Source of the DNA: Prunus persica
Lineage: Eukaryota > Streptophyta > Magnoliopsida > Rosales > Rosaceae
Assembly (NCBI RefSeq): GCF_000346465.2
Contig: NC_034016.1
Coordinates: 7,781,001 to 7,845,000, forward strand
Direction of reading: 5' to 3'
Length of the DNA: 64,000 bases
The translations under genes and the position numbers were made by a program. The notes under the pieces are model-generated. The model worked only from the letters and a program-made list of their open reading frames with translations. It did not search any database and was not told the origin of the DNA. Positions 12,801 through 26,900 of this stretch are shown here, in pieces. Within the stretch, counting starts at the first letter, position 1; each line of letters begins with the position of its first letter.

Positions 12801-15800
12801 ACATCATAATATGGTGGAAGGAATCATATGGTGAGTTTTGAGGGAAAGCCAATGGCTAAAACTTTGCAATACACTAACCACTCCATTTCCAAACACAATT
12901 CGTATGAACATGAATTGTTCAATTTTATGGCCCAATCGATATCGGATTGAGTCCAGAACTTGGGGAACATCATAATATTGTGGGAGGACTCATTTGTTGG
13001 GGTTTGAAGGAAATCCAAACCCCAGAACTATACAACACACCAACCACTCCATTTCAGAACGAACATCGTACGAACCTGAATTGTCCAATTTCATGGACCA
13101 ATCGATATCGAACTGAGTCCAAAACTAGTGGAACATCAAAATGTTGTGGGAGGAGTCGTTTGATGAGTTTTCAGAGAAATCCAATTGCCGAAACTATGCA
13201 ATACACCAACCACTCCCTTTCAGAACGAGAGATGTACAAACCTGAATTGTCCGATTTCTTGGACCAATCGATATTGGATTGAGTCCAAAACTCGGGGAAC
13301 ATCATAATATTGTGGGAGGAATCATTTGGTGGCTTTTAAGTGAAAATCAATCACTAGAACAATACAATACACCAACCACTCCATTTCAGAACGAACTTCG
13401 TACGAACCTGAATTGTCCCGTTTCACGAACCAGTCGATATCGGATTGAGTCCAAAACTCGGGGAACATCATAGTATTGTGGGAGGAATCATTTGGTGGGT
13501 CTTGAGTGAAATCCAATGGCTAAAACTATGCAATACACAAACCAGTCCATTTCAGAACGCACTTCGTACGAACCTGAATTGTCCGATTTCGTGCACCAAT
13601 CGATATCGGATTAAGTCCAAAAGGTGGGGAACATCATAATACTATAGGAGGAATCATTTGATGGGTTTTGAGTGAAATCCAATCCCTAGAACTGTGCAAT
13701 ACACCAACCACTCCGTTTCACAACGAACTTCATACGAACCTGATTTGTCCAATTTCATGGACCAATAGATATCGGATTAAGTCCAAAGCTTGGGGAACAT
13801 CATATTGTTGTGGGAGGAGTCATTTGGTGAGTTTTGAGTGAAATCCAATAGCCAAAACTATGCAATACACCAACCACTTCATTTCTGAACGAACCATGTA
13901 CGAACCTGAATTGTCCGATTTCATGGACCAATCGATATCGGACTGAGCCCAAAACTTGGGGAACTTCATAACATTGTGGGAGGAGTCATTTGGTGGGTTT
14001 TGAGTGAAATATAATGTCCAGAACTATACAATACACCAACCACTCCATTTCAGAACGAACTTCGTACGAACCTGAATTGTCCGATTTCAAGGACCAATCG
14101 ATATCAGATTGAGTCCAAAACTTGGGGAATATCATAAGATTTTGGGTGGAGTCATTTGGTGGGTTTTGAGTGAAGTCCAATCTCTAGAACTATATAATAC
14201 ACCAACCACTCCAATAGAGAACGAACTTCATACGAACATGAATAGTCCAATTTCTTGGACCAATCCATATCGGATTGAGCCCAAAACTTGGGGAACACCA
14301 TAATATTGTGGGAGGGGTCATGTGGTGAGTTTTGAGCTAAATCCAATGGCTAAAACTATGAAACACACCCAGCACCCCATTTCGGAACGAACGACGTACG
14401 GACCTGAATTGTCGGGTTTCAAGAACCAATCGATATCGGATTGAGCCCAAAACTTGGGGAACATCATAATATGGTGGGAGGAGTCATTTGGTGGGATTTG
14501 AGTGAAATCTAATCTCTAGAACTATACAATACACCAACCATTCCATTTCAGAACGGACTTCGTACGAACCTGAATTGTCCGATTTCGGAGTAATCGATAT
14601 CGGACTGAGTCCAAAACTTGGGGAACATCATAATATTGTGGGAGGAGTCATTTGTTGGGTTTTGAGCGAAATCCAATCTCTAGAACTATGCAATACACCA
14701 CCCACTCCCTTTCATAACGAACTTCGTACGATCCTGAATTGTCCAATTTCATGGACCAATCGATATCAGATTGAGTCCAAAATTTGGGAAACATCATAAT
14801 GTTGTGGGAGGTGTCATTTGCGGAGTTTTGAGTGAAATCCAATTGCTAAAACTATGCAATACACCAACCACTCCATTTCAGAATGAAGTTTGTACGAACC
14901 TGAACTGTACGATTTCATGGGCCAATCGATATCGGACTGAGTCCAAAACTTGGGGAACATCATAATATTTGGTTGGAGGAGTCATTTGGTGGATTTTGAG
15001 TGAAATCCAATCTCTAGAACTATACAATACAGCAACCACTCCATTTCAGAACGAACTTCGCACGAACCTGAATTGTCCGATTTCATGGACCAATAGATAT
15101 CGAATTGAGTCCAAAACTTGGGGAACATCATAATATGGTGGAAGGAGTCGTATGGTGAGTTTTGAGCTAAATCCAATGTTTAAAACTATGCAATACACCA
15201 ACCACTCCATTTCAAAACGAACTTCGTACGAACCTAAGTTGTCTGACTTCATGGACCAATCGATTTCGGATTGATTCCAAAACTTGGGTAACATCATAAT
15301 ATGGTGGGAGGAGTCATTTGGTGGGATTTGAGTGAAACCCAGTCTCCAGGACTGTGCACACCAACCACTCCATTTCAGAACGATCTGCGTACGAACCTGA
15401 ATTGTCCGATTTCATGGACCAATCGATATCGGATTAAGTCCAAAACTTGGGGAACATCATAATGTTGGGAGAAGAGTCATTTGGCGGATTTTGAGTGAAA
15501 TGCAATTTCTAGAACAATTAAATACAATAACCACTCTATTTCAGAACGAACTTCGTACGAACCTGAATTATCCAATTTCGTGGACCAATCGATATCGGAT
15601 TGACTCCAAAATTTGGGGAACATCAAAATGTTGTGGGAGGAGTCATTTGCAGAGTTTTGGGAGAAATCAAATTGCCAAAACTATGCCATACACCAACCAC
15701 TCCATTTCAGAATGAAGTTCATACGAACCTAAATTGTCCGATTTCGTGGACCAATTTATATTGGACTGAGTCCAAAACTTGGGGAACATCATAATATATG

Positions 15801-17028
15801 GTTGGAGGAGTCATTTGGTCAGTTTTGAGTGAAATCCAATATCTAGAACTACACAATATACCAACCACTCAATTTCAGAACGAACATCGTACGGACCTGA
15901 ATTGTCCTATTTCACGGACCAATCGATATCGGATTGAGTACAAGACTTGTGGAACGTCATAATATAGTGGGAGGAGTCATTTGGTGGATTTGCGTGAAAT
16001 CCAATCCCTAGAACTATACAATACACCAACCACTCCATTTCTGAACGAACTTCATACGAACCTGAATTGTTCGATTTGATGGACCATGCGAGATCAGATT
16101 GAGTCCAAAACTTGGAGAATATCATAAGATTGTGGGAGGAGTCATTTGGTGGGTTTTGAGTGAAATCCAAAAGCTAGAACTATATAATACACCAACCACT
16201 CCATTGGAAAACGAACTTCGTTCGAACATGAATAGTCCAATTTCTTGAACCAATCGATATCGGATTGAGTCCAAAACTTGGGGAACATCATAATATGGTG
16301 GGAGGAGTCATATGGTGAGTTTTGAGCTAAGTCCAATGGCTAAAACTATGCAATACACCAACCAGTCCATTTCAGAACAGACTTTGTACGAACCTGAATT
16401 GTTCGATTTCATGGACCAATCGATATCGGATTGAGTCCACAACTTGGGGAACATCATAATATTGTGGGAGTGGTCATTTGGTGGGTTTTGAGTGAAATCC
16501 AGTGTCTAGAACTATGCAATACACCAACCACTCAATTTCAGAACAACTTCGTACGAAACTGAATTGTCCAATTTCACGGACCAATCGATATCGGATTGAG
16601 TCCAAGACTTGAGGAACGTCTTAATAAAGTGGGAGGAGTCATTTGGTGGATTTTGAGTGAAATACAATCTCTAGAACTATGCAATATACCAACCACTCCA
16701 TTTCAGAACGCACTTCTTACGAACCTGAACTGTCCGATTTCATGGACCAATCGATATCAGACTGAGTCCAAAACTTGGGGAACATCATAATATTGTGGGA
16801 GGAGTCATTTGGTGGGTTTGGAGTGAAATCAAATCTCTTGAACTATACAATACGCCAACCACTCCATTTCAGAACTAACTTCGTACGAACCTGAATTATC
16901 AAATTTTATGGACCAATAAATATCAGATTGAGTCCAAAACTTGGCGAACATCATAATATATGGTGGGAGGAGTCATATGGTGGGTTTTGAGAGAAATCCA
17001 ATCTCTAGAACTATACAATTTACCAACC
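9874..17028 (+). repeat. 166-bp satellite array, segment 2
   Basis: Same satellite and orientation as segment 1, starting with the right-hand TCCAA duplication of the solo LTR. It contains two interspersed monomer types. Type A has CCATTTCAGAACGAAC and CCTGAATTGTCC. Type B has CCATTAGAGAACGAAC, a CATGAATAGTCC block, CAATTTCTTGGACC and GAGCCCAAAA. Type B or A/B hybrids occur for example near 10573, 11733, 12718, 14211 and 16198. No gene is visible. Confidence 0.95.
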
Positions 17029-17969
17029 AAACCCAATTTGGGCCACACTCCTTGTCAGTCCAGTTTCGTAGGTCATCTTGTAGGCCTCATTTTAGCAACT
17101 TACACAGGTCGGATGAGGAGACATCCTTGATTGAAGTTGTTCCATTGGATGTCTATATAACATATCCAAAGTTCAGCCCAATTGGATAAAGAGACCATAA
17201 AGAGAACAAAAGTCAGAAAGATTCACCAATCCATGCTTGGGAACTCAGAAAGATGAACAAAAGTCAAGCTTGCCATAAAGAGACCAAGAATAGTTCACCA
17301 AAGCATTTATTGGGCAGCTGGAGCAATTAGCATTTATTGGGCAGCTGGAGCAATTAGCATTTATTGGGCAGCTGAGGCAATTGGGAGCAGCTAAGAGAGG
17401 TGTGTTTCACCAGCTAGAGGGGAGGACGAAATTGGCACTCAATAAATGGAGAGCTGCGCACTCATTCAAAAAAAGACATAGAAGAGAGACAGATTCATTT
17501 TCATCCATCACTCACACATTCAGATTCACCACAAGAGAGAAGGGAGCTAGTTGCAAAGGAGGGAGACCTTGGAGCTGCCCTAGGATTCATCTTCTCTTTA
17601 TTCTATTTATGTATTTCTTATTGTCTGTATTCATAGTTATGTCTAACTAATCCATTTAGTTAAAGCTTAGGATGAAGCCATAGTCATAAATATTCAATGT
17701 TATGGATGATTTTATAATTAATTGATTTCCTTGCTTTCATTATCAAGTTGTTAATCACCAGTTCATTATATGCTTGATGTATGTTTTCTTATAGTAGCTA
17801 ACTAGGATTTTATGCATCTGGCAAAGGTTGGGAAGGGGTTTAGATTCACCAATTCTACTCTCCTTTCACAAGCATCATATGAATGGCCTAAGAATCATTC
17901 AAGGGATTAATAACCATAGGTTGACTAGGACAGATACCATGTTTTAGGACTTGTGTGATTATCATAATA
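17029..17969 (+). mobile_element. Family L LTR fragment, inverted
   Basis: Matches the reverse complement of roughly 31575-32600 of the complete family L copy, so here the element's sense strand is plus. Shared landmarks are the 'cggatgaggagacatcc' stretch, the 27-bp minisatellite (17302-17382), a leader-like CTGCGCACTCATTC stretch and the 'accataggttgactagg' stretch. Both ends are truncated: the TGATAAG end is missing on the left, and the right end stops in a 'gtgattatcat' stretch that meets satellite sharing ATCATAATAT, a likely microhomology junction. No coding potential is recognised. Confidence 0.8.
17302..17382 (+). repeat. 27-bp minisatellite, 3 units, in family L fragment
   Basis: Units 17302-17328, 17329-17355 and 17356-17382. 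Each starts AGCATTTATTGGGCAGCTG and ends GCAATT; the third has GAGG for GGAG. It is the reverse complement of the arrays at 6536-6614 and 32157-32264. Confidence 0.9.
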
Positions 17970-20900
17970 TGGGGGACAAGATAATATGGGGAGAGGTGTC
18001 TTTGGTGAGTTTTGAGAGAAATCCAATGGCTAAAACTATGCAATACACCAACCACTGCATTTCATAACGAACTTCGTACGAACCTGAATTGTCCAATTTC
18101 ATGGACCAATCAATATTGGATTGAGTCCATCACTTGGGGAACACCATAATGCTGTGGGAAGAGTCATTAGGTGAATTTTGAGAGAAATCCAATTGCCAAA
18201 ACTATGCAATACACCAACCACTCTATTAGAGAACGAACTTCGTACGAACATGAATAGTCCAATTTCTTGGACAAATCGATATCGGATTTAGTCCAAAACT
18301 TGGAGAAAATCATAATAGGATTGGAGGACTCATTTGGTGGGTTTTGAGTGGAATCCAATCTCCAGAACTATGCAATACACCAACCACTGCATTTCACAAC
18401 GAACTTCGTACGAACCAGAATTGTCCAATTTCGTGGATCAATTGATATCGGATCAAGTCCAACACTTGGGGAACACCATAATATGATGGGAGGAGTCATT
18501 TGGTGGGTTTTGAGTGAAATCCAATCTCTTGAACTATGCAATACACCAACCACTCCATTTCAGAACGAACATCGTATGAACCTGAATTGCCCAATTTCTT
18601 GGACAAATCGATATCGGATTGAGTCCAAAACTTGGGGAACATCATAATGTGATTGGAGGACTCATTTGGTGGGTTTTAAGTGAAATCCAATTGCCAAAAC
18701 TATGTAATACACCAACCACTCCATTTCACAACGAACTTCGTACGAACCTGAATTGTCCAATTTCATGGACCGGGAAATCCAACGGCTAAAACTATGCAAC
18801 ACAACTACCACTCCATTTAAGAGTGAACTTCGTACGAACCTGAATTGTCCAATTTCATGGACCAATCGATATCGAATTGATTCGAAAGCATGGGGAACAT
18901 CATAATATTGTGGGAGGAGTTATTTGGGGGGTTTCGTATGAACTTGAATTGTCCAATTTCATGGACCACTCAAAATCGGTTTGAGTCCAAAACATGGGGA
19001 ACATCATAATATGATGGGAGGAGTCATTTGGTGGGTTTTGAATGAAATGCAATCTCTAGAACTATACAATAAACCTACCACTGCATTTCATAACAAACTT
19101 CGTATGAACTTGAATTGTCCAATTTCACGGACCAATCGACATTGGATTGAGTCCAAAGGTTGGGGAACATCATAATACGTTAGGAGGGATCATTTGGGGG
19201 GTTTTGAGTGAAATCCAATCTCTAGAACGATGCAATACACCAACCACTCCATTTCAGCACGAACTTCGTACGAACCTGAATTGTCCAATTTCATGGAACA
19301 ATCAATATCAGATTGAGCCCAAAACTTGGGGAACATCATAATATTGTGGGAGGAGTCATTTGGTGGGTTTTGAGTGAAATCCAATCTCTAGAACAATGCA
19401 ATAGAACAACCACTCCATTTCAGAGCAAACTTTGTACGAACTTGAATTGTCCAATTTCATGGAACAGTCGATATCGGATTGATTCGAAAACTTGGGGAAC
19501 ATCATAATATAGTGGGACGAGTCATTTGGTGGGTTTCGAGTGAAATCCAATCGCTAAAACTATGCAATACAACAACCACTCCATTTCAAAACGAACTTGG
19601 TACGAACCTAAATTGTCCAATTTCATGGACCAATCGATATCGGATTGAGTCCAAAACTTGGGGAACATCATAATATGTTGGGAGGGATCATTAGGGGTGT
19701 TTTGAGTGAAATCCAATCTCTAGAACTATGCAATACACCAACCACTCTATTTCAGAGTGAGCTTCGTACGAACCTGAATTGAACAATTTCATGGACCAAT
19801 CGATATCGGATTGATTCGAAAACATAGAGAACATCATAATGTTGTGGGAGGGGTCATTTGGGTTGTTTTGAGTGAAATCCAATCTCTTGAACTACGCAAT
19901 ACACCAACCATTCCATTTCATAACGAACTTCGTACGAACCTAAATTCTCCAACTTCATGGACCAATCGATATCGAATTGAGCCTAAATCTTGGGGAACAT
20001 CATAATATTGTGGGAGGAGTCATTATCCAATCTCTAGAACAATGCAATACACCAACCACTCCATTTCAGAGCGAACTTTCCTACGAACCTGAATTGTCAA
20101 ATTTCATGGATGAATCGATATCGGATTGAGTCCAAAACTTGGGGAACATCATAATATGATGGGAGGAGTCATTAGGTGGGTTTTGAGTGAAATCCAATCT
20201 CTAGAACAATGCAATATACTAACCACTCCATTTCAGAGCGAACTTCGTACGAACCTGAATTGTCCCATTTCATGGACCAATCGATAGCGGATTGATTCCA
20301 AAACTTGGGGAATATCATAATATAGTGGGAGGAGTCATTTGGTGGGTTTCGAGTGAAATCCAATGGCTAAAACTATGCAATACAACAACCAGTCTATTTT
20401 AGAATGAATTTTGTACGAACCTGAATTGTCCAATTTCATGGACCAATCGATATCGGGTTAAGTCCAAAACTTGGGGAACACCATACTATTGTGGGAGGAG
20501 TCATTATCCAATCTCTAGAACTATGCAATACACCAACCACTCCATTTTAGAGCGAACATCGTACGAACCTGAATTGTCCAATCTCATGGACCAATCGATA
20601 TCAAATTGAGTCCAAAACTTGGGGAACTTCATAATATGATGGGAGGAGTTATTTGGGGAGTTTTGAGTGAAATCCAAAATCTAAAACTATGCAAAACACA
20701 AACCACACCATTTCAGGGCGAACTTCGTACGAACCTGAATTGTCTAATTTCATGGACCAATCGATATCGGCTTGAGTCCAAAACTTGGGGAACTTCATAA
20801 TATGATGGGAGGAGTCATTTGGGGAGTTTTGAGTGAAATTGAAAATCTAGAACTATGCAATACACAAACCACTCCATTTCAGAGCGAACTTCGTACGAAC

Positions 20901-23900
20901 CTGAATTGTCCAATTTCATGGACCAATCGATATAGGATTGAGCCCAAAACATGGGGAACATCATAATGTTGGGGGAGGAGTCATTTGAGGTGTTTTGAGT
21001 GAAATCCAATATCTAGAACTATGCAATGCACCAACCATTCCATTTTAGAACAAACTTCGTACGAACCTAAATTGTCCAATTTCATGGACCAATTGCTGTC
21101 GGATTGAGTCCCAAACTTGTGGAACATCATAATGTTGTGGGAGGAGTCATTTGGTATGTTTTGAGTGAACTCCAATTGCCAAAACTATGAAATACACCAA
21201 CCACTCCATTAGAGAACGAACTTCGTACGAACACGAATAGTCCAATTTCGTTAACCAATCGATATCGGATTGGGCTCAAACCCTGGGGAACATCATAATA
21301 TGGTGAGTGGAGTCATATGGAGAGTTTTGTGCGAAATTCAATTGCTAGAACTATGCAATACACCAACCACTCCATTTCAGTACGAACTTCGTACGAACCT
21401 GAATTGTCCAATTTCGTGTACCAATTGATATCGGATTGAGTCCAAAACTTGGGGAACATCATAATATGTTGGGAGGAGTCATTTGGTGAGTTTTGAGTGA
21501 AATCCAATGGCTAAAACTATGCAATACACCAACCACTCTATTTCTTAACGAACTTCGTACGAACCTTAATTGTCCAATTTCATGGACCAATCGATATCGG
21601 ATTGAGTCCAAAACTTGGGAAACATCATAATATTGTGGGGGGAGTCGTTATCCAATCTCTAGAACTATGCAATACACCAACCACTCTATTTCAGAGTGAA
21701 CTTCGTACGAAACTGAATTGAACAATTTCATGGACCAATTGATATCGGATTGAGTCCAAAACTTGGGGGAGTGAAATCCAGTGGCCAAAACTATGCAATA
21801 CACCAACCACTGCATTTCATAACGAACTTCGTACGAACCTTAATTGTCCAATTTCGTGGACCAATCGACATTGGATTGAGTCCATAACTTGGGGAACATC
21901 ATAATTTTGTGGGAGAAGTCATTTGGTTGGTTTCGAACGAAATCCAATCCCTTGAACTATGCAATAAACCAACCACTCCATTTTAGAGAGAACTTCGTAC
22001 GAACACGAATAGTCCAATTTCATTAACCAATTGATGTCGGATTGGGCTCAAACCCTGGGGAACATCATAATATGGTGGGTGGAGTCATATGGAGAGTTTT
22101 GTGCGAAATTCAATTGCTAGAACTATGCAATACACCAACCACTCCATTTCAGTACGAACTTCGTACGAACCTGAATTGTCCAATTTCGTGTACCAATTGA
22201 TATCGGATTGAGTCCAAAACTTAGGGAACATCATAATATCGTGGGAGAAGTCATTTGGTTGGTTTTGAATGAAATCCAATCCCTTGAACTATGCAATAAA
22301 CCAACCACTCCATTTTAGAGAGAACTTCGTACGAACACGAATAGTCCAATTTCATTAACCAATCAATATCAGATTGGGCTCAAACCCTGGGGAACATCAT
22401 AATATGGTGGGTGGAGTCATATGGAGAGTTCTGTGCAAAATTCAATTGCTAGAACTATGCAATACACCAACCACTCCATTTCAGTACGAACCTAAATTGT
22501 CCAATTTCGTGTTCCAATTGATATCGAATTGAGTCCAAAACTTGTGGAACATCTTAATATGTTGGGAGGAGTCATTTGGTGAGTTTTGAGTGAAATCCAC
22601 TGGCTAAAACTATGCAATACACCAACCACTCTATTTCTTAACGAACTTCGTACGAACCTTAATCGTCCAATTTCATGGACCAATCGATATCAGATTGAGT
22701 CCAAAACTTGGGGAACATCATAATATTGTGTGGGGAGTCATTATCCAATCTCTAGAACTATGCAATACACCAACCACTCTATTTCAGAGTGAACTTTGTA
22801 TGAAACTGAAGTGAACAATTTCATGGACCAATTGATATCGGATTGAGTCCAAAACTTGGGGAACATCATAATATGTTGGGAGGAGTCATTTGGTGAGTTT
22901 TGAGTGAAATCCAATGGCTAAAACTATGCAATACACCAACCACTCTATTCCTTAAAGAACTTCGTACGAACCTTGATTGTCCAATTTCATGGACCAATCG
23001 ATATCGGATTGAGTCCAAAACTAGAGGAACATCATAATATGTTGGGAGGAGTCATATGGTGAGTTTTGAGAGAAATCCAATGGCTAAAACTTTACAACAC
23101 ATCGACCACTCCATTTCAGAACGAACTTCGTACCAACATGAATTGTCCAATTTCATGGACCAATCGACATCGGATTGAGTCCAAAACTTGTGTAACATCA
23201 TCATATAGTGGGAGAAGTCATTGGGTCGGTTTTGAAAGAAATCCAATCTCTAGAACTATGCAATCAGCCAACCACTCCATTTCAGATGAAACTGAATTGC
23301 CTAATTTCTTGGACCAATTGATATCGGGATTGGAGTCCCAATGAGTCCCAAACTTGTGGAACATCATAATGTTGTGGGAGGAGTCATTTGGTATGTTTTG
23401 AGTGAACTCCAATTGCCAAAACTATGCAATACACCAACCACTCCATTAGATAACGAACTTCGTACGAACACGAATAGTCCAATTTCGTTAACCAATCGAT
23501 ATCGGATTGGGCTCAAACCCTGGGGAACATCATAATATGGTGAGTCATTATATGGTGTGGGGAAGTCATTATCCAATCTCTAGAACTATGCAATACACCA
23601 ACCACTCTATTTCAGAGTGAACTTTGTATGAAACTGAAGTGAACAATTCATGGACCAATTGATATCGGATTGAGTCCAAAACTTGGGGAACATCATAATA
23701 TGTTGGGAGGAGTCATTTGGTGAGTTTTGAGTGAAATCCAATGGCTAAAACTATGCAATACACCAACCACTCTATTCCTTAAAGAACTTCGTACGAACCT
23801 TGATTGTCCAATTTCATGGACCAATCGATATCGGATTGAGTCCAAAACTAGAGGAACATCATAATATGTTGGGAGGAGTCATATGGTGAGTTTTGAGAGA

Positions 23901-26900
23901 AATCCAATGGCTAAAACTTTACAACACATCGACCACTCCATTTCAGAACGAACTTCGTACCAACATGAATTGTCCAATTTCATGGACCAATCGACATCGG
24001 ATTGAGTCCAAAACTTGTGTAACATCATCATATAGTGGGAGAAGTCATTGGGTCGGTTTTGAAAGAAATCCAATCTCTAGAACTATGCAATCAGCCAACC
24101 ACTCCATTTCAGATGAAACTGAATTGCCTAATTTCTTGGACCAATTGATATCGGATTGAGTCCAAAACTTGGGGAACATCATAATGTTGTGGGAGGAGTC
24201 ATTTAGTGAGTTTTGAGCGAAATCCAATTGCAAAACTATGCAATAGACCAACCACTCCATTAGAGAACGAACTTCGTACGAACATGAATAGTCCAATTTC
24301 TTGGACCAATCGATATCGGATTGAGCCCAAAACTTGGGGAACATCATAATAGGATTGGAGGGGTCATGTGGTGAGTTTTGAGCTGAATCCAATGGCTAAA
24401 ACTATGCAATACACCAACCACTCCATTTTAGAACGAACTTAGTACGAACCTGAATTGTCCGATTTCATGGACCAATTGGTATCGTATTGAGTCCAAAACT
24501 TGGGGAACATCATAATATGGTAGGAGGAGTCATATGGTTAGTTTTGAACTAAATCCAATGGCTAAAACTATGCAATACACCAACCACTCCATTTCAAAAC
24601 ACACTTCGTACGAACCTAACTTGTCCGATTTCATGGACAAATCGAGATCGGATTGAGTCCAAAACTTGGGGATATCATAATATTGTGGGAGGAGTCATTT
24701 GGTGAGTTTTGAGCGAAGTCCAATGGCTAAAACTATGCAATACACCAACCACTCCATTTCAAAACGAACGTCGTACTAACTTGAATTGTCCCATTTCATG
24801 GACCAATCGATATCGGATTGAGTCCAAAACTTGGGGAACACCATAATATTGTGGGAGGAGTCATTTGGTGAGTTTTGAGTGAAATCCAATTGCCAAAACT
24901 ATGCAATAAACCAACCACTCCATTAGAGAACGAACTTCGTACGAACATGAATAGTCCAATTTCTTGGACCAATCGATATCGGGTTGAGCCCAAAAGTTGG
25001 GAAACATCGTAAATTGGGGGGAGGAGTCATATGGTGAGTTTTGCGCAAAATCCAATGGCAAAAACTATGTAATGCACCAACCATTCCATTTCAGAACGAA
25101 CGTCGTACAAACCTGAATTGTCCAATTTCATGGATCAATAGATATCGGATTGAGTCTAAAACTTGGGGAGCATCATATTGTTGTGGGAGGAGTCATTTTG
25201 TGAGTTTTGAGTGATATTCAATGGCTAAAATTGTGCAATATACCAACCACTCCATTTCATAACGAACTTCGTACGAACCTAAATTGTCCAATTTCATGGA
25301 CCAATAGATATCGGATTGAGTCTAAAACTTGGGCAGCATCATATTGTTGTGGGAGGAGTCATTTTGTGAGTTTTGAGTGAAATTCAATGGCTAAACTAAT
25401 GCAATATACCAACCACTCCATTTCATAACGAACTTCATACGAACCTGAAGTGTCCAATTTCATGGACCAATCGATATCGGATTGAGTCCAAAACTTGGGG
25501 AATATCATAATATTGTGGGAGGAGTCATTTGGTGGGTTTTGAGTGAAATCCGATCTCTAGAACTACACAATACACCAACCATTCCATTTCATAACGCACT
25601 TCGTACGAACCTAAGTTGTCCAATTTTATGGACCAATTGATATCAGATTGATTCAAAAATTGGGGAACATCATAATATAGTGGGAGGAGTTATTTGATGG
25701 GTTTCGAGTGAAACCCAATCTCTAAAACTATGCAATACACCAACCACTCCATTTCAAAACGACCTTCGTACGAACTTGAATTGTCCAATTTCATGGATCA
25801 ATCGATATGGTGGGAGGAGTCATTTGGTGAGTTTTGAGTGAAATCCAATTGCAAAAACTTTGAAATACACCGACCACTCTATTAGTGAACGAACTTCGTA
25901 CGAACATGAATAGTCCAATTTTATGGACCAATCGATATCAGATTGAGCCCAAAACTTGGGGAACATCGTAATATGGTGGGAGGAGTCATTTGTTGAGTTT
26001 GGAGCAAAATCCAATGGCTTAAACAGTGCAATACACCAACCTCTCTATTTTAGAACGAACTTCGTACGAACCTGAATTCTCCTGTTTCATGGACCTATCT
26101 ACATCGGATTGAGTCCAAAACTTGGGGAACATCATAATATGGTCGGAGGAGTCATTTGGTGGGTTTTGAGTGAATTCCAATTGCAAAAACTATCAAATAC
26201 TCCAACCACTCCATTAGAGAACATGAATTGTCCAATTTCATGGACCAATCGATATTGGATTGAGCCCAAAACTTGAAGAACATCATAATATGGTGGGAGG
26301 AGTCATACGGTGACTTTTGAGTGAAATCCAATGGCTACAACTATGCAATACACCAACCACTCCATTTCAGAACAAACTTCGTACGAACCTGAATTGTCCA
26401 ATGTTGTGGACCAATCAATGTCGGATTGAGCACCAAACTTGGGGAACATCGAAATATGGTGGGAGGAGTCATACGGTGAGTTTTGAGTGAAATCCAATGG
26501 CTAAAACTATGCAATACACCAACCACTCCATTTCAGAACGAATTTCATACGAACCTAAATTGTCCAATTTCATGGAGCAATCGATGTCGGATTGAGTCCC
26601 AAACTTGGGGAACATCATAATGTTGTGGGACGAGTCATTTTGTGAGTTTTGCGTGAAATCCAATCTCTATAACTATGCACTACACCAACCACTCTATTTC
26701 ATAACGAACTTCATACAAACCTAAATAGTCCAATTTCATGGACCAATCGAGATCTGATTGAGTCCAAAACTTGGGGAGCGTCATAATATAGTTGCAGGAG
26801 TCAATTGGTGATTTTTTGAGTGAAATCCAATTGCCAAAACTATGCAATACACCAACCACCCCATTAGAGAACGAACTTCATACGAACATGAATAGTCCTA

